Source: Couchioplanes caeruleus
GTDB lineage: Bacteria > Actinomycetota > Actinomycetes > Mycobacteriales > Micromonosporaceae
Length of the DNA stretch: 64,000 nucleotides
Assembly (NCBI RefSeq): GCF_023499255.1
Contig: NZ_CP092183.1
Span: forward strand, 8,357,027-8,421,026
Direction of reading: 5' to 3'
The translations under genes and the position numbers were made by a program. The notes below the pieces were generated by a model. It saw only the letters and a list, made by a program, of their open reading frames with translations, searched no databases and had not been told where the DNA came from. Positions 8,301-16,992 of this stretch are shown piece after piece; positions within the stretch are counted from its first letter, which is position 1; every line of letters begins with the position of its first letter.

Positions 8301-9833
8301 TCAGGGCGCGCCGGCCGCCGCGTCCGCAGCGGGCATGCGCCCGGCGACCCGGCTCGGCACCCAGGCCAGCGTGGTGACCGCACCGAGCAACAGCACGCCG
8401 ATGCCCACCCCCAGCGTGACATGCATGGCGTCGACGAACGCGCTCTGCGCCTGGACGGCCAGCCCCGGCGCCTGTCGGCCTTCGGCGAGCACGAACAGGG
8501 TCGCGCCGAGCGAATCGCCGGCCTGGTCACGCAGCTGCCCCGGCAGCACGTCCAGCACGGCGGACGCGTGATCCCGGTACGCCATGGAAAGCACCGACCC
8601 CATGACGGCCACGCCCAGCGCCGCGCCCACCTGTCGCAGTGTGTTGTTGACCGCGCCGCCCACCCCCGCCTTGTCGGCCGGTACGGCGGTCATGGCCAGA
8701 GCCGTGGTGGCGCCCATGACGAAGCCCATTCCCAGGCCGGCCACGAGAAGGCTCACCTCGAGTTCCCAGAGCGGCGAGGTCGCGGTGGCCGGCAGCAGAC
8801 CGGCGAAGGACAGCGCCAGCAGCAGCAAACCGAGGGTCACCGTGCGGCGGAACCCCCATGAACGTACGGCGCCCGCGCTGCTCACCGCCGAGAACACGCT
8901 GCCCACCGCGACCGGGAGCAGGATCAGGCCCAGTTCCAGCGGCGAATGGCCGAGCACCAGCTGCACGTAGAAGACGAGCAGGAAGGTGCCGCCGGTGAGA
9001 GCGAAGAAGGCGAGCGACACCGCGGTCGTGCCGCCGGCGAACGGCGCGCTGCGGAACAGGTTCACGTCGAGCACCGGATGCGCCGTCCTGCGTTCGACCA
9101 CCACCAGGGCGGCCACCAGCAGAATGCCGAGCAGGATCATTCCGGCCGAGGCCGGCGCGAACCAGTCGTTGTCCTCGCCGGCCCGGATCACGCCGTAGAC
9201 GACAGCGCCGATCGCCGCGGTCGAGAGCAGCAGACCCGGCAGGTCGAGGTGGAACTCCGCGGCCGACCGCGACTCCCGCGCGGCGACGAAGAGCAGCGCC
9301 ACGCCGAGGGCGGCCACCGGCACGTTGATGAGAAACACCGAGCCCCACCAGAAGCGATCGAGCAGCGCGCCGCCGAGAATCGGGCCGAAGGCCACCGAGA
9401 GACCGCCGAGCGCCGCCCAGATGCCCATCGCCCTGCCCTGCTCGTTCTCGGGTACGGCGTCCTTGATGATCGCCAACGTGGTGGGCGGCACCACCGCGCC
9501 GCCGATACCCATGACCGCGCGCCACAGGATCAGCGAATCCGGCGTCTCGGCGAACGCGGAGAGCGCGGACGCCACGGCGAAGATCACCAGGCCCACCGCC
9601 AGCGTCCGGCGCCGGCCCCACCGGTCGGCGATCACGCCCGCGGTGACCATGAGCGAGGCGTACACCAGGATGTACGAATCCACGGCCCACTGCAGCTGGG
9701 AGTTGTCGGCGTGCAGGTCCCGCTGGATCGCCTGCAACGCGACGTTGAGGATGGTGTTGTCCATCATCACCATCAGGAAACAGGCCCCGACGACCACGAG
9801 CAGGAGACCCTGCCGTTTCGGCCCCGTCGTCAT
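8301..9833 (-). CDS. DHA2-family (EmrB/QacA-type) drug efflux MFS transporter
   Basis: Protein of 510 aa with about 14 transmembrane segments, the length and topology of the DHA2 family of proton-driven multidrug pumps. Family marks include LNVALQAIQRDL in helix 1 (motif D1-like), the loop ADRWGRRRTLAVG (motif A) and a PPTTLAIIKDAVPENEQG stretch before helix 5. It lies directly downstream of two palindromic operators and a MarR gene in the same orientation, so substrate-induced derepression is likely. Substrate unknown. Confidence 0.9.
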   Translation of the reverse strand: MTTGPKRQGLLLVVVGACFLMVMMDNTILNVALQAIQRDLHADNSQLQWAVDSYILVYASLMVTAGVIADRWGRRRTLAVGLVIFAVASALSAFAETPDSLILWRAVMGIGGAVVPPTTLAIIKDAVPENEQGRAMGIWAALGGLSVAFGPILGGALLDRFWWGSVFLINVPVAALGVALLFVAARESRSAAEFHLDLPGLLLSTAAIGAVVYGVIRAGEDNDWFAPASAGMILLGILLVAALVVVERRTAHPVLDVNLFRSAPFAGGTTAVSLAFFALTGGTFLLVFYVQLVLGHSPLELGLILLPVAVGSVFSAVSSAGAVRSWGFRRTVTLGLLLLALSFAGLLPATATSPLWELEVSLLVAGLGMGFVMGATTALAMTAVPADKAGVGGAVNNTLRQVGAALGVAVMGSVLSMAYRDHASAVLDVLPGQLRDQAGDSLGATLFVLAEGRQAPGLAVQAQSAFVDAMHVTLGVGIGVLLLGAVTTLAWVPSRVAGRMPAADAAAGAP

Positions 9834-9869
9834 GTCGATGCCGCCCCCGTCCGTCAGGCATCACCGCGG

Positions 9870-9903
9870 TATCAGTTAACTGATTTCTATCAGCTAACTG
9901 ATA
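9870..9903. promoter_or_regulatory. Tandem MarR operator palindromes
   Basis: Two AT-rich palindromes stand 18 bp apart centre to centre: ATCAGTTAACTGAT at 9871-9884 (perfect) and TATCAGCTAACTGATA at 9888-9903 (one mismatched central pair). They lie in the 87-bp gap between the MarR stop and the efflux gene start. MarR dimers typically bind such sites; two sites on the same DNA face fit cooperative repression of the efflux gene. Confidence 0.8.
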
Positions 9904-9920
9904 CGCGCGGAACCCCTCCG

Positions 9921-10388
9921 TCAGGATGCGTCGGGATCGACGGCGGCGAGCCGGGCCCGGTGCAGCAGCGTCCGGAACGTGGCGAGCTCCTCGGCGCTGA
10001 ACTCCGCCTCGTACCGCTGATCCACCCGGCGCGCCGCCGCATCCGCCTTCGCCAGCAGGGCGCCGCCCTTACGCGTCAGCGTGAGCGCCATGATTCGGTT
10101 GTGGGCGGCAAGCGGCATCCGCTCGGTGAGACCCCGCTGCTCCAGAGCAGCGGTGACCACACTCATCGACTGCGGCGTGACGCGGCACAACCGGGCCAGC
10201 TGGGCACTGGACACGCCAGGATTGCACCGCACCATCAGCAAGGCCGTGTACTGCGTGACGGTGAGATCGAACGGCGCCAACGCCTCGGCCTTCCGAGCGA
10301 TCATCTCGGACGACGCGTGCTGCAGCAGCGTACTGACCCGCTCGTTGATCTCCCGTTGCCGTTCAGCGTCCGTCCTGCCGCCAGCCAC
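9921..10388 (-). CDS. MarR-family repressor
   Basis: Protein of 155 aa. The winged helix-turn-helix is plain: PFDLTVTQYTALLMVRCNPG, then SSAQLARLCRVTPQSMSVVT as the recognition helix, and LTERMPLAAHNRIMALTLT as the wing. GTG 10388 is chosen over an upstream ATG because TAGGAGG stands seven bases before it. It is upstream of, and in line with, the efflux gene, with the operators between them. The expected mode is ligand-relieved repression of the pump; autoregulation cannot be judged, because no matching palindrome is obvious upstream of this gene. Confidence 0.9.
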   Translation of the reverse strand: MAGGRTDAERQREINERVSTLLQHASSEMIARKAEALAPFDLTVTQYTALLMVRCNPGVSSAQLARLCRVTPQSMSVVTAALEQRGLTERMPLAAHNRIMALTLTRKGGALLAKADAAARRVDQRYEAEFSAEELATFRTLLHRARLAAVDPDAS

Positions 10389-10621
10389 GTACCCGCCTCC
10401 TAGCCGCACCCCTCAGCCGACGTCGCCCAGTCTTCCAGGGCACCCGCCGGACAGCGGCGCGCCATCCGGCGCGGTTCACTTACAGCGCGGCGCCTCAGAC
10501 TGGCCGGCCGACCGGGTCGACCTACTCGCCAACACCTCGCTTGAGCAGGCAACGCAGTGCCCCTTGCCGGAAGCGTCAGCCCGCCTGCGCGCCGCCCTGA
10601 ACCACCTCGCGGCGCCAACAC

Positions 10622-11338
10622 TCAGGATGCCATCGTGACGTAGAAGCTGTCCGGCATCTCCTTGCTCCCGGCCGGCCGCGCCACATCGCCCGCCGTGTCA
10701 TAGCCGCTGACATCCAGCATCCACTGCGCGGCAGGCAGGCTCTTCGGCGCGGGCGTGGGCGGCAATTCGACCTCGAAGTGGGTGAGCCGTCCCCGCCCGT
10801 CCACGGAAGCGACGAACGACACCGGCTTGATGAGCCTCGACTCGATGGTCGACAGCGTCGCCCCGGCGATCCGTACCCGGGTGCCCTCGATCGTGCCGCG
10901 GATGACCTGCCCTTCCCGCTTCGCCTCGGTGACCGCATCAAGCAGTGGCTGCACATCGGTACGGTCGGCGTGCGCAAAGGTGAGCCCCATCCGCTCCGCC
11001 GCCTTCGGTATCCGCGACTGGTCGATGTGCTACCAGCGTCCGGCCCCGGTGCGGCTGTACTGGTCGTCGCCGAGCAGCCGCATCTCCACCCCGTCCGTGT
11101 CACTGCCGGGGAACGTCGTCGTCCACATGGCCCGACGGTGAGGCACGTCGGTCACCCCGGAAACCTCCACCTCGGGTACGGCCACCCGATAGCGATACGT
11201 ACCCGTGGCGAGTGCCGCCGTGGACGCGGCCAGGACGGCCTTGGCACCGGGCGCCTCCGGGGCGGCCGGCGCAGGCTCGTGGGCGCAGGCGGTGAGGCCG
11301 GCGGCGGCCACAACCAGGACGAGGAGGCGAGTGATCAT
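10622..11338 (-). pseudogene. LppX/LprG-like lipoprotein gene interrupted by an in-frame TAG
   Basis: The first half (from ATG 11338) has a lipoprotein signal MITRLLVLVVAAAGLTAC with lipobox LTAC. It continues to GAGRW and meets TAG at 11032-11030. The same frame resumes as HIDQSRIPKAAERMGLTF and runs to a normal stop at 10622, giving 238 codons without a second defect. Together they resemble mycobacterial LppX_LprAFG-type lipid-carrier lipoproteins, in which a tyrosine (TAC) would be natural at the TAG codon. Possible readings are a recent nonsense mutation, a sequencing error or readthrough. The clean downstream frame argues that the lesion is young. Confidence 0.7.
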
Positions 11339-11402
11339 GCCCGCCACCCTAGGAAGCAGCGAAGCCGGCCGCTGCCCCGCTCGATAACGATCTCGACAGC
11401 GC

Positions 11403-11435
11403 GGCAGACCCGTCGACGGCGACGACGGGTCTGCC
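11403..11435 (-). terminator. Intrinsic terminator of the small helix-hairpin-helix gene
   Basis: GGCAGACCCGTCG and its perfect complement CGACGGGTCTGCC flank a 7-base loop, a 13-bp stem starting 11 bases after the stop of the gene at 11446-11670. No U tract follows, as is common in high-GC actinobacteria. Confidence 0.75.
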
Positions 11436-11445
11436 CCGGCCGTCG

Positions 11446-11670
11446 CTACTTGGCGAGGCGTCCCAGCTCGGCGATTGCCTGCGCGGCCCGGATGTACTTG
11501 TTGCCGGCCAGGTCGCCGATGGTCTTGATGTTGAACGCCTTCTTCAGCGCCTCGGCGTCGGCCTCGCTCACACCGGACAGCGCGGAGACGGGGGCGTCGG
11601 CCAGCTCGGCCAGCGAGGTGGATTCGTAAGCCTTGTCGAGCAGTGCGTCGAGGTTCACGGAGATCGACAT
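11446..11670 (-). CDS. Small helix-hairpin-helix-like protein
   Basis: Protein of 74 aa, MSISVNLDALLDKAYESTSL at the start. The middle, VSALSGVSEADAEALKKAFN followed by IKTIGDLAGNKYIRAAQAIA, looks like a helix-hairpin-helix (LxGVxxxxAxxL) of the type that binds DNA or serves as a protein docking motif. ATG 11670 is chosen because GGAAGGGA stands about six bases upstream; ATG 11676 is a weaker alternative. The gene is monocistronic with its own terminator. Function unknown; a nucleoid or repair accessory role is only a guess. Confidence 0.7.
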   Translation of the reverse strand: MSISVNLDALLDKAYESTSLAELADAPVSALSGVSEADAEALKKAFNIKTIGDLAGNKYIRAAQAIAELGRLAK

Positions 11671-11857
11671 AAGCATTCCCTTCCGAGACGGCACGCGCCG
11701 GGCAGCTGCCCGGCCGCAGCTCGCACTTTGCCGCTCCCGACGCGGGCAAACCTGCTGTCCCCACGGAAGGCTGACAACGGGACGGCACAAACGAGCGCTT
11801 CTCACGTACTGTCCTAGTCGATCATCGCAACGTACGCCCACCACGGGGAGTTTCTGC

Positions 11858-13018
11858 ATGTTCGTATTCCACCGGAAGGCCCTGGCAGGCATCGGCGTCA
11901 CCGTCGCTGCCGTTGCTTCCACTGCGTTGTTCCAAACGCCGGCCCAGGCGGCCACCGCCGGCCTGGCAAAGGTGGTCGGTTCGTCCACCGTCCAGTTCAA
12001 CGCCCTCATGGGCAAGGCCAACGGCTTGACGATCACCATCTCGGGTCGCACCGTCACGCTGGACGACAAGGTCGCCATCAAGGCCGGCAGCGGCTGCAAG
12101 GCGGTCAAGCACGACAAGACCAAGGTCAAGTGCACGACGTCCCGGAAGGTCACGAAGCTCAGCGTCGCTCTCGGCGACAAGAACGACTGGGTCACCAACA
12201 AGACCTCCGTCTACCTGCTCGCGGACGGCGGCACCGGCAACGACACCCTCACCGGTGGCTCCGGCAACGACCAGCTCCAGGGAGCCGCCGGCAACGACAA
12301 GCTGTACGGCAAGAACGGCAAGGACAAGCTCTTCGGCGGCGCCGGGAACGACCGCCTCTACGGCGCTGCCGGCAACGACCAGGTCTCCGCGGGCGCCGGC
12401 ACCGACAACGTGTACGGCGACGACGGCAACGACACCCTCCTCGGCGACGACGGCAACGACACGGTCTACGGCGGAGCGGGCATCGACCAGATCTCCGGCG
12501 GCCCGGGTAACGACACCATCTACGCCGGTGCGGGCGACGACACCGTCACCGCCGGTACGGGCAACGACAAGGTCACCGCGGCGGCCGGCGCCGACATCGT
12601 CGTGGGCGACGCGGGCGCCGACGTGCTCAGTGGCGACGCCGGCGCGGACATCATCCTCGGCGAAGCCGGCAACGACCAGCTCGCCGGCGGTGACGGCGAC
12701 GACATCGTGTTCGGCAAGGACGGCAACGACGTGGTCACCGGTGGCAACGGCGACGACGCTCTGGTCGGCGAGGACCTCCTCGAGGACGGCACGGCGGTCG
12801 GCAGCGACTCGGCTCTCGACCGGCTCGACGGCGGGGCCAACATCACCGCCGAGGGCGACTTCTGCGTGGTGCTTGCCGGCGGCACCGCGGTCAACTGTGA
12901 GCTCGTCGCCCCGGCCGCGTCGGCCAGCGCGTCCGGCGTGACCGCGGCAACACCCGAGGTTCAGACCGCAGCTCAGATCGCGCGTCGGGCGGCCGCCGCC
13001 GTAGCTGTGATCAAGTAA
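11858..13018 (+). CDS. Secreted RTX-type calcium-binding repeat protein
   Basis: Protein of 386 aa. A Sec signal covers residues 1-32 (MFVFHRKALAGIGVTVAA, cleavage after AQA). Residues 33-120 are a beta-rich pre-domain with two cysteines. Residues 122-305 are haemolysin-type nonapeptide repeats of the GGxGNDxLx type, which fold as a calcium-filled beta-roll. The tail has two more cysteines and is alanine-rich. ACGGGGAG lies before ATG 11858. Actinobacterial members of this family are exported by Sec rather than the type I route of Gram-negative RTX toxins. No enzymatic domain is present, so a surface or matrix role is more likely than toxicity. Confidence 0.88.
   Translation: MFVFHRKALAGIGVTVAAVASTALFQTPAQAATAGLAKVVGSSTVQFNALMGKANGLTITISGRTVTLDDKVAIKAGSGCKAVKHDKTKVKCTTSRKVTKLSVALGDKNDWVTNKTSVYLLADGGTGNDTLTGGSGNDQLQGAAGNDKLYGKNGKDKLFGGAGNDRLYGAAGNDQVSAGAGTDNVYGDDGNDTLLGDDGNDTVYGGAGIDQISGGPGNDTIYAGAGDDTVTAGTGNDKVTAAAGADIVVGDAGADVLSGDAGADIILGEAGNDQLAGGDGDDIVFGKDGNDVVTGGNGDDALVGEDLLEDGTAVGSDSALDRLDGGANITAEGDFCVVLAGGTAVNCELVAPAASASASGVTAATPEVQTAAQIARRAAAAVAVIK
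12224..12765 (+). repeat. Coding tandem repeats of the RTX beta-roll
   Basis: About twenty degenerate 27-base units encode GGxGNDxLx. Unit sequence varies at third positions, so this is an old protein repeat and not a DNA-level satellite. Confidence 0.85.
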
Positions 13019-13052
13019 CCACGACCGATCGGCAGAAACGGCCGGGTCGATC

Positions 13053-13101
13053 AAGGTGGGACCGCTGGGGGGATGAACTCACCCCCCGGCGGTCCCACCT
13101 T
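13053..13101. terminator. Strong hairpin terminator after the RTX gene
   Basis: A 20-base arm beginning AAGGTGGGACCGC pairs with its complement, ending GCGGTCCCACCTT, around a 9-base loop. One pair is a G-U wobble. It begins 35 bases after the RTX stop. There is no U tract. Confidence 0.85.
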
Positions 13102-13319
13102 GCTGCAGGCGTCGTCGACGCGGCCGCTCAGGGTTCACTCGGCCCGTCACCACCGAAGAGATGCCGCAGGAGGCGGGATCGGTCCCCGTGATCGACGACG
13201 AGGATCCTGCCGGGCGTGCTTGCGCCGGCTGACCGGAATGTCGGTGGGCCGGAGGCAACACCATGCGAACCGCATCGCCACGGTAGCCGGCGACCCGATC
13301 GCCCTCCGTTTTCCCAGGT

Positions 13320-13735
13320 AAGCGGGGGTTGGGTGGGCGCGCGGATCGTGGCGGCCTGGCCAGCTGTGGCGCTGCTGCTGGTCGCGGAGATCTTGTCCCG
13401 GACCCGTCGGCCCGGAACTGACGCCGGATCGGAACTGGGGGAACGGGCGAAGATGATCGGCAGACTCCGTCGCCGAAGGTTTCGAAGGAATCTCCCCCTG
13501 CGGCCGGCAAGCCAGGTCGGCGGACTCCGATGCCCGTCCTGGCCCGCGCAGCCCCCCGGCCGGATTCGGCGCGAGCGGCGGACATCGTGGCTCGGATCCG
13601 AGCCGAACGTCCAGACGCCGCGTACGCGGACCTCGCCGCAGCGCGGGTGTGTCGGAGCGGCACGTCCGCCGGATTCTGACATCCGATGCTGGCCATCGCC
13701 CACCGGCCAAGCTGCCGACTCAACCGTCGTGATGG
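13320..13735 (+). pseudogene. Decayed DUF2637 (ICE/plasmid SpdA-like) gene
   Basis: A frame beginning near 13324 reads GWVGARIVAAWPAVALLLVA followed by EILSRTRRP, the hydrophobic core of DUF2637 membrane proteins. Further on, DSARAADIVARIRAERPDAA is followed, after a frameshift near 13645, by GVSERHVRRILTSDAG, the typical C-terminal helix-turn-helix-like end of these proteins. The parts lie in different frames and the N-terminus is missing. An intact member stands at 48204-49097. No other gene can be supported between 13102 and 13845; the left 200 bases are featureless to me. Confidence 0.55.
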
Positions 13736-13832
13736 TCGGCCGACCGACCGGAAGGTTGCTCTGCCGGTAATTCAACCTTTTGCGAGCTTGATCGTCGCCT
13801 CATGGCCTGGAGACAGGAAGGTCCCGTACTAC

Positions 13833-13838
13833 TACCAT
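13833..13838 (+). promoter_or_regulatory. -10 element TACCAT, probable leaderless promoter of hsdR
   Basis: TACCAT is followed by seven bases and GTG 13846. No ribosome binding site precedes that codon. Confidence 0.4.
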
Positions 13839-13845
13839 ATGTACG

Positions 13846-16311
13846 GTGACAGCGATCTACGGGATGAGCGAGGACGAGACGTGCCGGGCGTTCGTCATAC
13901 CCGCCCTCGAGGCTTCCGACTGGACGAGCGAGCAGATCCGACCACAGTTTCGGATCAATGAGGGGCGTCTGACGCCCACGCCCAAGCGGCATGCCCAGGA
14001 TGATCCCCTGATCGCCGACTACGTGTTGGAGTACGCACCCGACGTCCCCATCGCTGTCGTGGAAGCCAAGCGGTATCGCATCGACGCCAACGACGGCGTG
14101 GAGCAGGCCCGCCGGTATGCCGCGAAGCTCGGGCTCTCCTTCGCCTACGCCACCAACGGCCACAAGATCGTGGAGATCGATTACAGCGGCGCCACCCCAG
14201 CCATCCGGGACATTGACCAGTTCCCATCCCCGGACGAGCTGTGGGCCCGCTACGTCGCCGACCTGCAGGCAGACTCCGAGCTTGGGCGGGACCTGCTGAA
14301 GGCGCCCTACGACCACACGCTGCGAAACTCGGACAACACGGTCAAACGCCCGCGCTACTACCAGCGGGTGGCGGTGGCCCGTACGCTCGCGGCCATCGTT
14401 CGTGGTCAGAAGCGCATCCTGTTGGTGCTGGCGACTGGGACCGGAAAGACCATGGTGGCGCTCCAACTCGTCGCCAAGTTGCATCGATCAGAGTGGGTGG
14501 ACGGGCGCAAGCCGCGGGTGTTGTACCTGTCGGACCGCTCGATGCTCGTTGACGACCCCAAGGACAGATACTTCCTACCGGTCTTCGGCCCGGACGAGGT
14601 ACACAAGATCAGCGGTGAGCCCGTCCGGGGCCGCAAGATCTACTTTGCGCTGTACCAGACGCTGGAGAAGGGCGACGAGGAGGAGTTGTTCCGCCGCTAC
14701 GAGCCGGACTACTTCGACCTCGTGATCGTCGACGAATGTCACCGGGGCAGCGCCCGGGACGACTCGCAGTGGCGCCGCGTGTTGGAACACTTCGCCCCGG
14801 CGACACAGATCGGTCTGACGGCCACACCGATTAACAGGAAAGACGCGGACACCCTCGACTATTTCGGCGATCCCGTCTACACCTACTCGCTGGCCGAAGG
14901 AATCGAGGATGGCTATCTCGCTCCGTATCGGGTGCGCCGGGTGCGGCTCAACGTGGACATGGAGGGCTACCAGACCGCCCCTGGGCAGCTGGACCGGTTC
15001 GGAAACGAGATCCCCGAAGGGGTGTACGGCCCGAAGGACTTCGAGCGGGTCATGGTCATTCTTGAGCGCACAGAGGCAGCCGCCCAGTACATGATCGACT
15101 ATCTGCGCTCCACCGCGGAGGACGGCAGGCACGGCAAGACCATCGTGTTCTGCGAGAACAACGACCACGCCGCACGCATGCGTACGGCCTTGTTCAATAC
15201 GGCCTCCGAAGAGGTCCGCACGCGCCATGAGTACGTCGTGCGCATCACCGACGCAGACGGTCCGCACGGGAGGGCGTGGCTGGATGAGTTCCGGAAGGAC
15301 GACTCCGACGAACCGGTGATTGCGGTGACGTCGAAGCTGCTTAACACCGGCATCGACCTGCCTGCCGTAAGAAACATCGTGCTATTCCGCCGGATCGGCT
15401 CAATGCCGGAGTTCAAGCAGACCATCGGCCGTGGCACCCGCCTGTGCCCGGAGATCGGCAAGGGCTCGTTCGACATCATCGACTTCGTGGAGGCCACTCG
15501 ACTGTTCAACGACCCGGGATTCGACGGCCCGCCGCTACGGGTGGTCCGTGACACCGCTGACGAGCAGGGGCAACTGCTGGACAGCCAGCCCGAATCACCC
15601 GATGGAGGTGTGGCCGATCCGGATACCGTGGCCGAGCCAGAGGCTGAGTACGCCCCGGCCGACGGCGGAACCTTTGATGCGCAGCGTTCAAATGCAACGG
15701 TGGACGACCCCGACGAGGTCGATCGCATCCGCTCCCGTGGCAAGCGATACGTGGTCAACGGCGTCCAGGTTTACAAGTGGGGTGAACGGCGCTACCAGCT
15801 GGACACGGACGGCCGGACGATGAGGCTGGTGACCATCCAGCAGTGGGTCCACGATCGCATCCTGGAACTAGACCTGGCGCCGGATAAGCTGCGGGCCAGC
15901 TGGGCTACAGCTAAGACCCGACGTGAGCTCATGGCTATCCTGCAACGGGCCGACATCGACGCCGAGGAGCTGCCCGCGGAGTTCGGCAGCCCGGACGTCG
16001 ACCCGATCGACCTGCTCCTCAACGTGGCATGGGGGCTCCCCCTGGTCAGTCGCGAGGAGCGGCTGTACCGCTTCCTGCACGAGCACCGGGACTTCCTGAG
16101 CGCCTTCCAACCGCAGGCCCGGCAGGTGTTGGACGAGATGCTGCTGAAGTTTGCCGAGCACGGCTCGCCTCAGCTCAAGCCGGAGACCCTCGCGGTCCGC
16201 CCGTTCACCGATATGGGGTCGGTGGTCGAGCTGGCGACCCGGTTCGGCGGGGCGGCGTCGCTGCACGAGGCCATCGACGATCTGAGCCGGCGGCTCCTTG
16301 AGGCTTCCTAA
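13846..16311 (+). CDS. hsdR: Type I restriction endonuclease R subunit (EcoEI-like)
   Basis: Motor and nuclease subunit of a type I restriction system; it translocates and cuts unmodified DNA with HsdM and HsdS. It is 821 aa. The N-terminal PD-(D/E)xK nuclease shows VVEAKR at residues 71-76. The SF2 helicase carries Walker A LATGTGKT near 196, VDECHRG near 295 (a DECH box), LTATP near 325, and motif VI QTIGRGTR near 525. The C-terminal third matches the EcoEI_R_C type. GTG 13846 is chosen with a -10 just upstream; ATG 13864 is possible. The rest of the system lies at 17886-20524, separated by a toxin-antitoxin pair. Confidence 0.92.
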   Translation: MTAIYGMSEDETCRAFVIPALEASDWTSEQIRPQFRINEGRLTPTPKRHAQDDPLIADYVLEYAPDVPIAVVEAKRYRIDANDGVEQARRYAAKLGLSFAYATNGHKIVEIDYSGATPAIRDIDQFPSPDELWARYVADLQADSELGRDLLKAPYDHTLRNSDNTVKRPRYYQRVAVARTLAAIVRGQKRILLVLATGTGKTMVALQLVAKLHRSEWVDGRKPRVLYLSDRSMLVDDPKDRYFLPVFGPDEVHKISGEPVRGRKIYFALYQTLEKGDEEELFRRYEPDYFDLVIVDECHRGSARDDSQWRRVLEHFAPATQIGLTATPINRKDADTLDYFGDPVYTYSLAEGIEDGYLAPYRVRRVRLNVDMEGYQTAPGQLDRFGNEIPEGVYGPKDFERVMVILERTEAAAQYMIDYLRSTAEDGRHGKTIVFCENNDHAARMRTALFNTASEEVRTRHEYVVRITDADGPHGRAWLDEFRKDDSDEPVIAVTSKLLNTGIDLPAVRNIVLFRRIGSMPEFKQTIGRGTRLCPEIGKGSFDIIDFVEATRLFNDPGFDGPPLRVVRDTADEQGQLLDSQPESPDGGVADPDTVAEPEAEYAPADGGTFDAQRSNATVDDPDEVDRIRSRGKRYVVNGVQVYKWGERRYQLDTDGRTMRLVTIQQWVHDRILELDLAPDKLRASWATAKTRRELMAILQRADIDAEELPAEFGSPDVDPIDLLLNVAWGLPLVSREERLYRFLHEHRDFLSAFQPQARQVLDEMLLKFAEHGSPQLKPETLAVRPFTDMGSVVELATRFGGAASLHEAIDDLSRRLLEAS

Positions 16312-16380
16312 TACTCAACGTTAGTTTCGAACATCCACCTGACGCCAAACTAAAAATATATTTCAGTATTTCGTCGTTGC

Positions 16381-16386
16381 TATGAT
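16381..16386 (+). promoter_or_regulatory. -10 element TATGAT before the AbiEi-like gene
   Basis: TATGAT, one base from consensus, is followed by six bases and GTG 16393. The 70 bases upstream are unusually AT-rich for this genome. A leaderless start is likely, so the antitoxin gene has its own promoter inside the restriction cluster. Confidence 0.6.
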
Positions 16387-16392
16387 CTTCCC

Positions 16393-16992
16393 GTGCTTCG
16401 TGACCGTACTGACACCAGGGCGACCCTCTGGCGAATCGCCAGTGGGCAACGAGGCTTCTTCACCGCGGCGCAGGCACGCGAGGCGGGGTACTCGTACCAG
16501 GCGCAGCGGTACCACACCCAGCGTGGCAACTGGACCCTCGTTGACCGGGGCATCTACCGCTTCCGCGAGTTCGACTCCCTGCCCGGCGGCGAGGATGACC
16601 ACCTGGTCCGCTGGGCCCTGTGGAGCAAGAATCGCGCCACCGTATCGCACACCACCGCGTTATCCGTTCATGACCTGGGCACGGCCAACCCCTCAGAAAT
16701 CCACCTCACCGTTCCGCCTGGATTCCGGCAGAAGGACCGTGCCGTGATCCTCCACCACGCCGATCTCGCCGGTGACGAGCTCGAAGAACGAGACGGGTAC
16801 CGCGTCACCAACCCGGTCCGCGCGATCGTCGAATGCGCCGCCTCGCGGGTGGATCAGGATGTCCTGGATTCCGCCGTCGTCGAGGCCCTCGATCGAGGAC
16901 TGACGACTCGCCGGAACATCCTTCACGCCGCCCAACGGCTCGGCGCCCGAGCGGAACTCGGCGTCGAGCGAGCACTGCGGGAGGCCGCGTGA
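16393..16992 (+). CDS. AbiEi-family antitoxin (type IV TA)
   Basis: Protein of 199 aa. The N-terminal winged helix (GQRGFFTAAQAREAGYSYQA) and the following LVDRGIYRFREF are typical of AbiEi antitoxins, which repress their own operon and counteract an AbiEii nucleotidyltransferase. The C-terminal domain contains VTNPVRAIVECAASRVDQD. The stop overlaps the start of the toxin gene as GTGA. It sits between hsdR and hsdM, an arrangement that would link loss of the restriction system with toxicity if the toxin were active. Confidence 0.85.
   Translation: MLRDRTDTRATLWRIASGQRGFFTAAQAREAGYSYQAQRYHTQRGNWTLVDRGIYRFREFDSLPGGEDDHLVRWALWSKNRATVSHTTALSVHDLGTANPSEIHLTVPPGFRQKDRAVILHHADLAGDELEERDGYRVTNPVRAIVECAASRVDQDVLDSAVVEALDRGLTTRRNILHAAQRLGARAELGVERALREAA

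Noticed and set aside
10410..10621. Plus-strand open frame (10081-10638) across the marR upstream region
   Set aside because: It is antisense to marR for most of its length and shows no motif; the upstream region is better explained as promoter DNA.
12224..12765. CRISPR-like or satellite repeats
   Set aside because: The repeats are in frame inside one protein, have a 27-base period matching GGxGNDxLx and vary at third codon positions; no spacers.
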